A stretch of DNA of 64,000 nt, taken from Hirudinaria manillensis (taxonomy: Eukaryota; Annelida; Clitellata; Hirudinida; Hirudinidae). Of the stretch, positions 55,501 through 64,000 are shown piece by piece. Below the pieces are notes generated by a model that saw only the letters and a list, made by a program, of their open reading frames with translations, was not told the origin of the DNA and searched no databases. The stretch lies in the NCBI GenBank assembly GCA_034509925.1, contig CM067526.1:2771001-2835000 (forward strand), given 5' to 3'. The position numbers and the translations under genes were made by a program. Every line of letters begins with the position of its first letter. Position 1 is the first letter of the stretch.

Positions 55501-58324
55501 AGGATTGGAGAATTTCTCTCAGATGTTAGTCCGTCCGTCCGTCGTTCCGTTCGTTCGTTCGGCGAGTTTTAAAGCTTAATGAATTTGCTTGTTTTCTTGT
55601 GCAAACATATTATTAGATTAAACACAATATTCGATTGCAAGACAAACAGTTGAGAAATATTTTGCTCAGTGCGCAGATTAGTGTGAAGATTAGGAGGAGG
55701 TGATAAATTCATTTTATTTTTTATATTTAGGTTTTGTGAAATCAATAAAATCAAATTAAAATCAATTAAAGTTTAATCTCTTAAAATCAATAAAAAGTTT
55801 AATCTCTTAAAATCTCTTCAACGCGATGTCCCCCGTCCAAAGCTTTAAAGGCCAATATAATTTCTTAAACTGTCATAAGTCATCAAGTTACAATAACGTT
55901 ATTTGTGTACGAATTTGAATGTAATGTCATTCGTCGTCGTGTCGGGTCTCGTTTTGACTTGACGATGTAAAGGTGACTTTATGCAATTAGATATCAGCAC
56001 ATGGTATTCAAAGATATCTTTTATAGACTTTATGCAATTAGATATCAGCACAGGGTATTCAAAAGATATCTTTTATAGACTTTATGCAATTAGATATCAG
56101 CACAGGGTATTCAAAAGATATCTTTTATAGACTTTATGCAATTAGATATCAGCACAGGGTATTCAAAAGATATCTTTTATAGACTTTATGCAATTAGATA
56201 TCAGCACAGGGTATTCAAAAGATATCTTTTATAGACTTTATGCAATTAGATATCAGCACATGGTATCCAAAGATATCTTTTATAGACTTTATGCAATTAG
56301 ATATCAGCACATGGTATTCAAAAGATATCTTTTATAGACTTTATGCAATTAGATATCAGCACATGGTATCCAAAGATATCTTTTATAGACTTTATGCAAT
56401 TAGATATCAGCACATGGTATTCAAAGATATCTTTTATAGACTTTATGCAATTAGATATCAGCACAGGGTATTCAAAAGATATCTTTTATAAACTTTATGC
56501 AATTAGATATCAGCACAGGGTATTCAAAAGATATCTTTTATAGACTTTATGCAATTAGATATCAGCACAGGGTATTCAAAAGATATCTTTTATAGACTTT
56601 ATGCAATTAGATATCAGCACATGGTATTCAAAGATATCTTTTATAGACTTTATGCAATTAGATATCAGCACAGGGTATTCAAAGATATCTTTTATAGACT
56701 TTATGCAATTAGATATCAGCACATGGTATTCAAAGATATCTTTTATAGACTTTATGCAATTAATGTCGAGACGGGGCTCGCCTTTTGGATCCAAGGCTGG
56801 GTAGGAGTGCCACGTAAATGATTTGGAATTCGCTACGTCGTGGGTCAAGAAATTATTCAAAGGATTGATTGAAATAATTAATTTGCATTAATTTGCATTA
56901 ATTATTTTCTAACGATCAGGTTCTTCGTTGAGAGTTGCTTGAACGACGTCGGTCGAAGAGACTGTCCAGGATGCTGCAAGGGAATCGACCACAGCGTGTT
57001 GGTATTTACTTTGTTGTTGTTGTTGGTTGTGTTGGTATTTATGTTGTTGTTTGTGCTCTCTCATACCTGATTAGTGATGCCGTGTGGCCAGTTGATAAAC
57101 GACAAATGATGTTTCTCAAGTTATGATTTGAGACCTCACATGACGACGACGACGACTGACTTTTGACGTCGATGACGTGAAGTCGTGTACCGAACACGAC
57201 GTCAATCGTCTTGGTGCTTTCAACCTCTGACGTGGGACCTTCGCTTCTGTTTTCATGGCTACGTTGTAGCATTAGAACCTCTTAGTGGCTTGCAGGACCA
57301 ATCGGTCGACCTGAATAAATATTTTATAAAAATAATATAATTATTATATTAATTAATATATTAATTATTATGTTATATTAATATACATGTTCTCTTGAAA
57401 TAAGATGTGGATTAAATTAAGTGCCTTGGTACGACTTACGTGGATTGGTGTGTGGTTCAAGGAGTTCATTTAGGAAGCAATCAGTTGTAATCAGTTCAAT
57501 CAGTTGTAATCAGTTCAATCAGTTGTAATCAGTTCAATCAGTTGTAATCAGTTCAATCAGTTGTAATCAGTTCAATCAGTTGTAATCAATTCAATCAGTT
57601 GTAATCAGTTCAATCAGTTGTAATCAGTTCAATCAGTTGTAATCAGTTCAATCAGTTCAATCAGTTCTAATCGGAACATGTTATCAACAGGTGTCTATTA
57701 TTTCCAACTGAGATTCTTTGAAAAAAATCTCTGTTCTTTCATCGCCATCAAAAAAAACTTTATCGCAAATTGATGTTCATGTCAGCCATCAATGATGATA
57801 ATAATAATAACATTATCATTATTATTACTTATTACCAATAATAATATTGATATAATTATTTATTATCATTTATTAATAATTAATTAATTATTAACTAATT
57901 GATATTGTTAATTAATATTATTAATTATTATCAATTAACTTCCTAATAACCTAAGAATTACAAATTGACTAAAACCTTGTCTCCTTGTCGACTCATCACG
58001 TGAACTTGAAATCAGATTGGTCTGCTACTGTCAATCAAGAGACCTGTTGAAATACAAAAGATATTTAAACGTACAACCGCTGATTATTAGGATTATTCTA
58101 ATTATCACAATGTGTTTTTATTCTATTCTATTCTATGCTTGCTATCTTCATTGAAGTGGTTGCTTTGTTTCTGTTATTATTATTATTATTATTGATTTAT
58201 TATTATTATTATTGTTATTACTATTATAATTGATTTATTATTATCATTATTGCTATTATTATTATTATTATTATTATTATTGTTATTATTACTACTATTA
58301 TTATTGCTGTTATTATTATTATTG

Positions 58325-58370
<46 letters not shown>

Positions 58371-58430
58371 GATTTATTATTATTATTATTATTACTACTA
58401 TTATTATTGCTGTTGTTATTATTATTATTG

Positions 58431-58466
<36 letters not shown>

Positions 58467-58639
58467 GACTGTTATTATTTTTATTGTTATTATTGTTATC
58501 GTTGGTACTGGTTCATTAATGACAAACACAATCGTTTAACACCTCAATTAATACCTGTGGCGGTGACGCCTGCGATGACGTTGTTTAGTGTGACTCACGT
58601 TGACTTCCTAGTCGTACGACTTGTGCATATTAAGTGGTT

Positions 58640-58690
<51 letters not shown>

Positions 58691-59111
58691 GTTAATCGAT
58701 ACGTGGAATCGCATATTACGTCTATACATAATCTATTTAACAACAACAAAATTGAAGGTAAAAAGGCATAACGACCTGGTTTTTAGAGTACATTTAATAT
58801 GCCTATCAGCTCTCTAGTTACTCAAATGAAATTATATTTATTAAATTAAATTTATTAATTTATTGCTATTAAATTATTTATTAAATTATATTAATTAAAT
58901 TATATTTATTAAATTATTATTTATTAAATTATTATTTATTAAATTATTTATTGGATTAAATTATTTTATTTCCAGATATTCGTCACGGTGCAAGCAGAGA
59001 ATGTCCTACGTACAAGCACTTGTTACACTCGAAGGTAGCGAAGAGTTCTTTTGGAGTCACATCAAAGTCAACTCCAGTTGTGTCTGTGAATTCTCTCTTC
59101 AACAACCTTGA
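52435..59111 (+). CDS. Invertebrate neurotrophin precursor (six exons)
   Basis: Exons 52435-52486, 53858-53934, 54075-54398, 55361-55524, 56920-56997 and 58976-59111 give 276 residues, similar to vertebrate neurotrophin precursors. MKPTGFLQSWLLLFIFG is a signal peptide. The prodomain (exons 2-3) has sequons NLT, NAS and NRS and ends in basic clusters (GRKKGRKS, NVRRKQ, KSRLKIKSK) suited to proprotein-convertase cleavage. The mature cystine-knot domain reads RSCPTKYNWLAIERATNI, RVEVYQP, MFFVESC, PGCCKGIDHSVYSSRCKQ, MSYVQALV and FFWSHIKVNSSCVCEF. This aligns with vertebrate VCDS, TATDI, QYFFETKC, GCRGID, TFVKALT and the RIDTACVC region. It is a secreted growth factor, expected to dimerise and bind Trk- or p75-like receptors. 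The exon 2 donor (GTGGTT) is weak; the nearby GTTAGT would give a stop. Exon 5 ends at GTTGGT. Confidence 0.88.
52532..52581. repeat. (AAT)n microsatellite
   Basis: About 16 AAT units, 45 bases after the donor of neurotrophin exon 1. Confidence 0.95.
53107..53477 (-). pseudogene. Antisense open frames in neurotrophin intron 1, possible ACT-domain remnant
   Basis: From 53477 the minus strand reads EGIIFHLSPSA, VETLSKLLRNK, VSIIHRLESQD and NQYVQLKILLKDSK. The pattern recalls the regulatory ACT domain of aromatic amino acid hydroxylases (xxIIHLESR...). At about 53285 coding character moves to another frame: RIYSLVDSSDVDKKTKDFSK, RPEWYKVKIATSDEPSALRY, stop at 53107. A one-base frameshift would join the two. 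It has an in-frame stop just upstream and no clear acceptor, so it may be a decayed gene fragment or a nested gene with a sequencing error. Family assignment is weak. Confidence 0.35.
55980..56764. repeat. 51/52-bp minisatellite, 15 copies, in neurotrophin intron 4
   Basis: Fifteen full units plus a partial one. Each contains GCAATTAGATATCAGCAC and the palindrome AAAGATATCTTT. Two unit types differ at CATGGTAT versus CAGGGTAT and by one A (51 or 52 bp), and are arranged in blocks. It ends about 155 bases before exon 5. All frames are open through it, so its ORFs are artefacts. Confidence 0.97.
57478..57668. repeat. 19-bp tandem repeat in neurotrophin intron 5
   Basis: About 10 copies of TCAGTTGTAATCAGTTCAA. 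Confidence 0.95.
58170..58470. repeat. ATT-rich microsatellite
   Basis: Long ATT tract with regular GATTT and GTT interruptions in neurotrophin intron 5. Confidence 0.95.
58644..58691. repeat. (AAT)n microsatellite
   Basis: About 16 AAT units in neurotrophin intron 5. Confidence 0.95.
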
Positions 59112-59633
59112 TTACCTTGAACCTGCTGCACGTGCTGTTGTTGTTGTTGTTGTCGTTGTTGTTGTTGCTGTTACTGTTGTTGTTCATCGTCGTTGTCGTC
59201 GTCATCGTTGCCTAGATCAATCACTATCATCACCGCTGTCTCTGCGACAATTAATTAATTAATTAAATAATAATAATAATAATACTTGAAGCGGTTTCAA
59301 AGCTTTCTTTGAGAACTTGTTGTGACTCGAGTCAAGTGAACGTCTATCTTTAGGTTTGCATGGTTGGACGACGACGACGGTGATGATGACGATGATGATG
59401 ATGGTGATGATGATGATGATGACATATATTATCTTTTTATTTAACTTTCTTGTAATTAACCGCCTCGTTTAAAATGTTACAAAACCTTCTGATGACGTCA
59501 TTTCATCGGATCACGTGGTTTACGAAGGTAAACATTGTTTACAAAATATATTACAAGATTACAAGACATTACAAGACATTAACTGTGTGTAAGACTTTGT
59601 TAGGTTCACGAGACTGCCGAAGTGGGTATTTTG

Positions 59634-59718
59634 TAGACTTTCAATCACTTTCAATCAATTATTTTGCAGACTTTCAATCACTTTCAATCAATTATTTTGC
59701 AGACTTTCAATCACTTAT
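59634..59718. repeat. 33-bp tandem repeat
   Basis: Two and a half copies built from GACTTTCAATCACTTTCAAT and ATTATTTTGCA. Confidence 0.9.
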
Positions 59719-59818
59719 TCGGACGTTTTGGTGTGCATTTTATTAAGAGATTCAACTGTTGTTTCAAATTGCGAGCTATTTTTAGTTGCTTCCCTTGAAA
59801 TCGGAAAATGTTAAATGG

Positions 59819-59831
59819 TATCAATCAATCT

Positions 59832-59889
<58 letters not shown>

Positions 59890-59890
59890 T
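59819..59890. repeat. (AATC)n microsatellite
   Basis: About 16 AATC units. Confidence 0.95.
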
Positions 59891-59974
59891 CAATCAACCA
59901 ATCATTCCTTCTTGTGATATTAATTGTCGGATGTCGAAATGGACTTTTGAATGGCTTGTAAATAGAATGTATTT

Positions 59975-60085
59975 TAATAATTTAATTATTATTTAAATAA
60001 TTTAATTATTATTTTAATAATTTAATTATTATTTTAATAATTTAATTATTATTTTAATAATTTAATTATTATTTTAATAATTTTA
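59975..60085. repeat. 20-bp AT-rich tandem repeat
   Basis: About five copies of TTTAATTATTATTTTAATAA. Confidence 0.9.
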
Positions 60086-60631
60086 TTACTTAAATAATTT
60101 AATCTGTGACGACTACCTAAATATAAGTAGGCAAGTCATGTTTTTGTTTTCTGCCTCCATTTCTATCTCGAATTCACGCTGGTGTTGATGTTTATTTATT
60201 TATTTTGTTTGTTTGTTTGTTTGTGACTAATTACAAGGATTATCATATTTTTCTCTCTAAAGACACTTTTCAATAAATTTATTTTTTCCATAAATTGTAC
60301 GTTATATTCTTTGTTTCATTGGATGTTGCTGTGTTTCTGTAACTTTGTTTTTCTTTTGTATCCATGTATCTCTATGTATCTTCCTATCCTGCGTCTGTTT
60401 ATGTTTGCTTATGTTATGTTATTGTTATTTTTGTTGTATTTGTCTTCTTGATGATCTGAAGAATGACATCAAAACTTCGTAACACTTGATCAGCTCGCGA
60501 GGTGTCGCTATTTAAAATATCTTTGTTGCGGTACGCGTACATTTTCTATGCTTCTCTGCTCCACGTGTCTTAGGCTTAGGAAAATTTTTGTCTGCCGCGA
60601 CCTCTGGCGGAGGTGGAAAGGAATTAATTTA

Positions 60632-60852
60632 ATGTTTCATATTTTTTCGCTTCTGTTGTTCAATGTTTCCAATTCAACAACCAGTGATTCAGGCGGTTGT
60701 CTTTGTAACGGCTCGTGTCCCCAATCGAGGTGTATCGATTGTATCACCATCGTTTACGACTTGCAACATCGTCATCATCATCGTCATCATCATTATCATC
60801 ATCAGCGTTTGTCATCGTCATCGTCTACTCTCGACTGTCGTCAAGCATCAAC
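60632..60852 (+). CDS. Possible first exon of a secreted Cys-rich protein
   Basis: The frame starts MFHIFSLLLFNVSNS, which looks like a signal peptide, followed by GGCLCNGSCPQSRCIDC with five cysteines. It then enters a CAT-rich low-complexity His/Ser stretch. A possible donor (GTAGGT) is at 60853. No further exon or family recognised. Confidence 0.25.
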
Positions 60853-61439
60853 GTAGGTGGCCAAACAGAAGTAACAATTCGATTCTAGTCTCCGTGCTTA
60901 ATGCTTGAAGAAATAATTAAATAATTGAATAATTATCTTTCAATTACCACACGTTAATGGACTGAGTAATTCATCAATAATTCATCAATAATTCATTAAT
61001 AATTCGTTTCAAGCAACCCAAACACCCCTCAGCCACCCGTCCTGATGTCCCCTGGGGGGTGTGGGTGGCTGTCCGTGGATGTCGTACATAATTTAATTTT
61101 AATAATTTTCTGTATAATTTAATGTGTAATTGAAGAAATATTTGAATTTCTTGGTTCTTTGTTTCTCTTTGTTAATCCCATTAAATGTTCTCCAAGGAAT
61201 CACATCGGAGTTATTCTGAACAGGTCGTTCAGTGCAGTCGTCTTGTTGAGAGGAGTTGTTGTGTTGAGGTGGAGGTTTAGTTGTTGTTACTGTTGCTCTG
61301 TTGTTCGTTATGGAGAGGTAGGGTGGTGAAGACCCGGGGTACTGGGTTGACCCCGGTACGTGGGGCCACCTTGCGATCGTTTCGGAATTATTCGACGAGA
61401 CACTGGCGAATGGTTTGTTTGAAATCGCAGACGTTTCTT

Positions 61440-61840
61440 TCGTTGTTTGTCGTCGAGGAATTGTTTTGAATGTTGTTGTTGTTGTTGTTGTTGTTGAATG
61501 GTGTTTTGAATGTTGTTGTTGGAGTTGTTTTTGTTGAATGGTGTTTTGAATGTTGTTGTTGGAGTTGTTTTTGTTGAATGATGTTTTGAATGTTGTTGTT
61601 GTTGGAGTTGTTGTTGTTGAATGATGTTTTGGATGTTGTTGTTGTTGTTGTTGAATGATGTTTTGAATGTTGTTGTTGTTGGAGTTGTTGTTGTTGAATG
61701 ATGTTTTGAATGTTGTTGTTGTTGGAGTTGTTGTTGTTGAATGATGTTTTGAATGTTGTTGTTGTTGGAGTTGTTGTTGTTGAATGATGTTTTGAATGTT
61801 GTTGTTGGAGTTGTTGTTGTTGGAGTTGTTGTTGTTGGCA
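61440..61840. repeat. GTT-rich higher-order tandem repeat
   Basis: GTT runs alternate with GAATGATGTTTTGAAT and GGAGTT blocks, with a period near 60 bp. On the minus strand it yields a 258-aa Asn/Gln/Thr-rich frame (61099-61875), which I treat as repeat translation rather than a gene. Confidence 0.85.
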
Positions 61841-61994
61841 GGTAAGAGTTTAAAACTTTTAAATGTTAACAACATTTGTGTGGAGATTTAAACTGGTCTG
61901 ATTAATTGGTTCAACTTCTGTTGTTGTTGGTCGTAGTTCATTCAATAACTTGATCGATTGGTTGTTTATGGAAGTTGATGTTTACTATTGCTTT

Positions 61995-61997
<3 letters not shown>

Positions 61998-62035
<38 letters not shown>

Positions 62036-62145
62036 TATTATTATTATCATTGTTATTATTGTTGTTATTATTATTATTACTATTTTTTATTATTATCATT
62101 ATTATTGTTATTATTATTATCATTATTATTATCATTCTTTTCTAA
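61998..62145. repeat. (ATT)n microsatellite
   Basis: ATT tract with GTT and ATC interruptions, just upstream of an exon-like segment. Confidence 0.95.
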
Positions 62146-62182
62146 TAATCGTCGACAGATGGAACTCGAGCGGATCAAGTAG

Positions 62183-62276
62183 GAGGACAACACGGATGAG
62201 GAGACGCTCGTTGACCTCATAATGTACTTCGTGATGTTGGTCACGTTTCGAGACAGGAAGGATGTGACTAATCAAG
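62183..62276 (+). CDS. Possible internal exon of an unrecognised gene
   Basis: After AAGTAG the plus strand reads EDNTDEETLVDLIMYFVMLV then TFRDRKDVTNQ, to a good donor (CAAG then GTGGGT at 62277). An acceptor further upstream (CGACAG, 62159) would include an in-frame TAG, so I use the nearer one. No family recognised. Confidence 0.35.
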
Positions 62277-63104
62277 GTGGGTCGTTATGATACCTGTATT
62301 GGTTTTTGTTTTGTATGTGTGTGGTTTGTGTGTTATTCTGCTTGTATCGATGTAAGTGCACACGAATTAATCAATTTACAATCAGTTTATTTTTGACAAG
62401 CTTTGGATTATAATATGTAACGCTCTCCCGACTGGTGGGTGCATTGCGATTTAGTGGATGGAATGTACGATGCTAATATGTATTATAATTATAATATAAT
62501 AATATAATAAATTATATTATAGTGTTGAAATTATAATAAATAATAATTATAATATAATAAATTATATTATAATTCTAATTAATTATATTATAAATATAAT
62601 AAATTATATTATAATTATAATATATATTTACAATTATAACATTCGCTAAATAAAACAATAATGGTCTGACTTAATACATCCATGTTGTGGCCGTTAGTGC
62701 TTCAGGAAGAGGGAAGGTGATGATGATGATAATGATAGGATATGTGTGTGTGTGTTATTGTGTGTGGTGCGAGAGTTTTATGTTCAAGCATTTTGTACAA
62801 ATTAAATGCATAACTTTTTCAATCATTTTAAAATGATTTTAATTTATGGTCACTCATGGTAAGTTTATTTATAACTTATATATTCATATTTTATATTTTA
62901 TTATATTTATAATTTATGATGCTGGAAACTCCTCCTCGGAGCTTTCCGACAGGGATCCTCAGAGAAGATTATATTTTGTTATATTTATAATTTATATATT
63001 ATTTATAACCGACCGACATGAATTTATAAATTAAAAGCATTTCCACTTTGCTGGTCTGTGTAACGTACAGTTTGTATCTTACAAGTAGGCTTGTTTATAA
63101 AACA

Positions 63105-63250
63105 AGTGTGTGTATCTTGAAACATGTGTGTATCTTGAAACATGTGTGTGTATCTTGAAACATGTGTGTATCTTGAAACAAGTGTGTGTATCTTGAAACA
63201 TGTGTGTGTATCTTGAAACATGTGTGTGTATCTTGAAACATGTGTGTATC
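63105..63250. repeat. 18-bp tandem repeat
   Basis: About eight copies of TGTGTGTATCTTGAAACA and shorter variants. Confidence 0.95.
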
Positions 63251-63486
63251 TTCTCATCAATCTTCTTCTCGGAAGCATTTGCTTGAACTTCCCTCGAGCT
63301 GTATTTTCCATTAAGCTTTGTTTGACTTTAAGTTCCATTAGTTACACAATGCATTGTAAAATATCACCTGAAATTCTTTTAATTGCTTTTAAATTAATTA
63401 TATTAATATAATTTTATTATTTATTACTATTACTACTACTAATAATAATAATAATTATAATCATAATAAAGATAATTACTCCTCAG

Positions 63487-63594
63487 GTTAAAGCCCTATA
63501 GTTCTATCTCGAAAGAGTTGCTTGCCGAGCATGCAACTGAGAGCAGCATGCACGAGATGCAAGTTGAAAAAGCCGATGTCGTGTTTTGTTGCTG
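63487..63594 (+). CDS. Possible terminal exon of an unrecognised gene
   Basis: After acceptor CTCCTCAG (63479-63486) the frame reads LKPYSSISKELLAEHATESS then MHEMQVEKADVVFCC and stops at 63594. Composition is protein-like. The phase does not match the 62183-62276 segment directly, so an intermediate exon would be needed. Confidence 0.3.
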
Positions 63595-64000
63595 AAGTTG
63601 TGAACTTGTTGTTGAGTGGAGTAGCAACAACAACAACAACAATAACAACAACAGGACTTCATTCCTCCTGTGTTTCGTCATTCAATTTCTGCTTCTTTTT
63701 TTTTGGACTTACAATTTTTGAAGTTATTTTTTAAAGTCCTTCTGAATTAAAACGGAAATTAAATTTAATTAAAATTAATAATAATTTAATTAAATTAAAA
63801 ACGTAAACAAAACTAAAAGTGAATGGAAGCATGGAATTAAAAGACAACAAGTCAACATTTGCATCGTTTACTGGAACAAAGGAAACAGAATTTTAAGGCG
63901 GACAAAACGTTTAATACCTCAAATCGTAGTCGATCGAACGACTCTGAAAAAGTCCAAAGACATGAGACACTCAAGCTCTCCTCAAACAATGCTTTGCTGC

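Larger units (their letters stand above)
59112..64000. other. Repeat-rich region downstream of the neurotrophin
   Basis: Contains GTT and GAT tracts (59135-59215, 59365-59425), a CRE (59492-59499), 33-bp, AATC and 20-bp repeats, GTT-rich repeats at 61440-61840, ATT tracts at 61998-62145, and an 18-bp repeat at 63105-63250. The first few hundred bases are neurotrophin 3' UTR. Exon-like pieces at 60.6, 62.2 and 63.5 kb are listed separately. Confidence 0.5.

Noticed and set aside
55980-56764. Possible CRISPR array
   Set aside because: Units are contiguous tandem copies without unique spacers, and the genome is animal.
56240-56860. Several open frames with repeated IRYQH-like peptides
   Set aside because: Translations of the 51/52-bp minisatellite in a neurotrophin intron.
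61099-61875. 258-aa Asn/Gln/Thr-rich minus-strand frame
   Set aside because: Most of it is GTT-repeat translation; the non-repeat part has no recognised domain. A coding low-complexity protein cannot be fully excluded.

Overview
This is a eukaryotic, AT-rich, intron-containing genome with short introns (about 170 to 1,500 bp) and very abundant microsatellites, mainly AAT, AATG/GGAT and AATC types. It is an animal. The best lineage clue is a neuropeptide precursor encoding GGKYMRF-Gly-Arg: GGKYMRFamide is a peptide known from the medicinal leech. With an invertebrate neurotrophin gene and restriction-like-endonuclease (RLE) retrotransposons, this points to a lophotrochozoan, most likely an annelid and possibly a leech. 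The assignment is inference; nothing here fixes the species. Most real exons are short, so I assembled gene models by hand from splice signals, reading phase and protein recognition.

Layout. 0-12.7 kb (+): a six-exon gene for an acidic, low-complexity protein of unknown function (992 aa), with an R2-like RLE retrotransposon inserted antisense in its first coding intron. 15.1-18.1 kb (+): a seven-exon gene for a signal-peptide, collagen-repeat, single-pass membrane protein. 19.26-19.88 kb (-): a two-exon GGKYMRFamide precursor. 22.98-23.36 kb (-): RNA polymerase subunit RPB10/RPABC5 in two exons. 25.5-32.05 kb (-): alanine aminotransferase in about 13 exons, probably with a mitochondrial presequence. 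31.0-31.67 kb (+): a fragment of a second RLE retrotransposon, of R4/Dong type, inside a long intron of that gene. 32-42 kb: mostly microsatellites. 42.4-43.64 kb (-): nucleoside diphosphate kinase in four exons. 43.6-52.4 kb: no supported coding gene, but a promoter-like first exon near 48.0 kb. 52.4-59.1 kb (+): a six-exon neurotrophin gene with a 51/52-bp minisatellite in intron 4. 59.1-64 kb: repeats plus a few exon-like fragments.

The genes form no operon. Three encode ordinary housekeeping enzymes or subunits (RPB10, ALT, NDPK). The two most interesting loci are signalling genes: a neurotrophin whose cystine-knot domain carries two cysteines beyond the canonical six, and a single-copy RFamide precursor. 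Both retroelements are embedded in (AAT)n tracts, suggesting that microsatellites act as insertion sites here.
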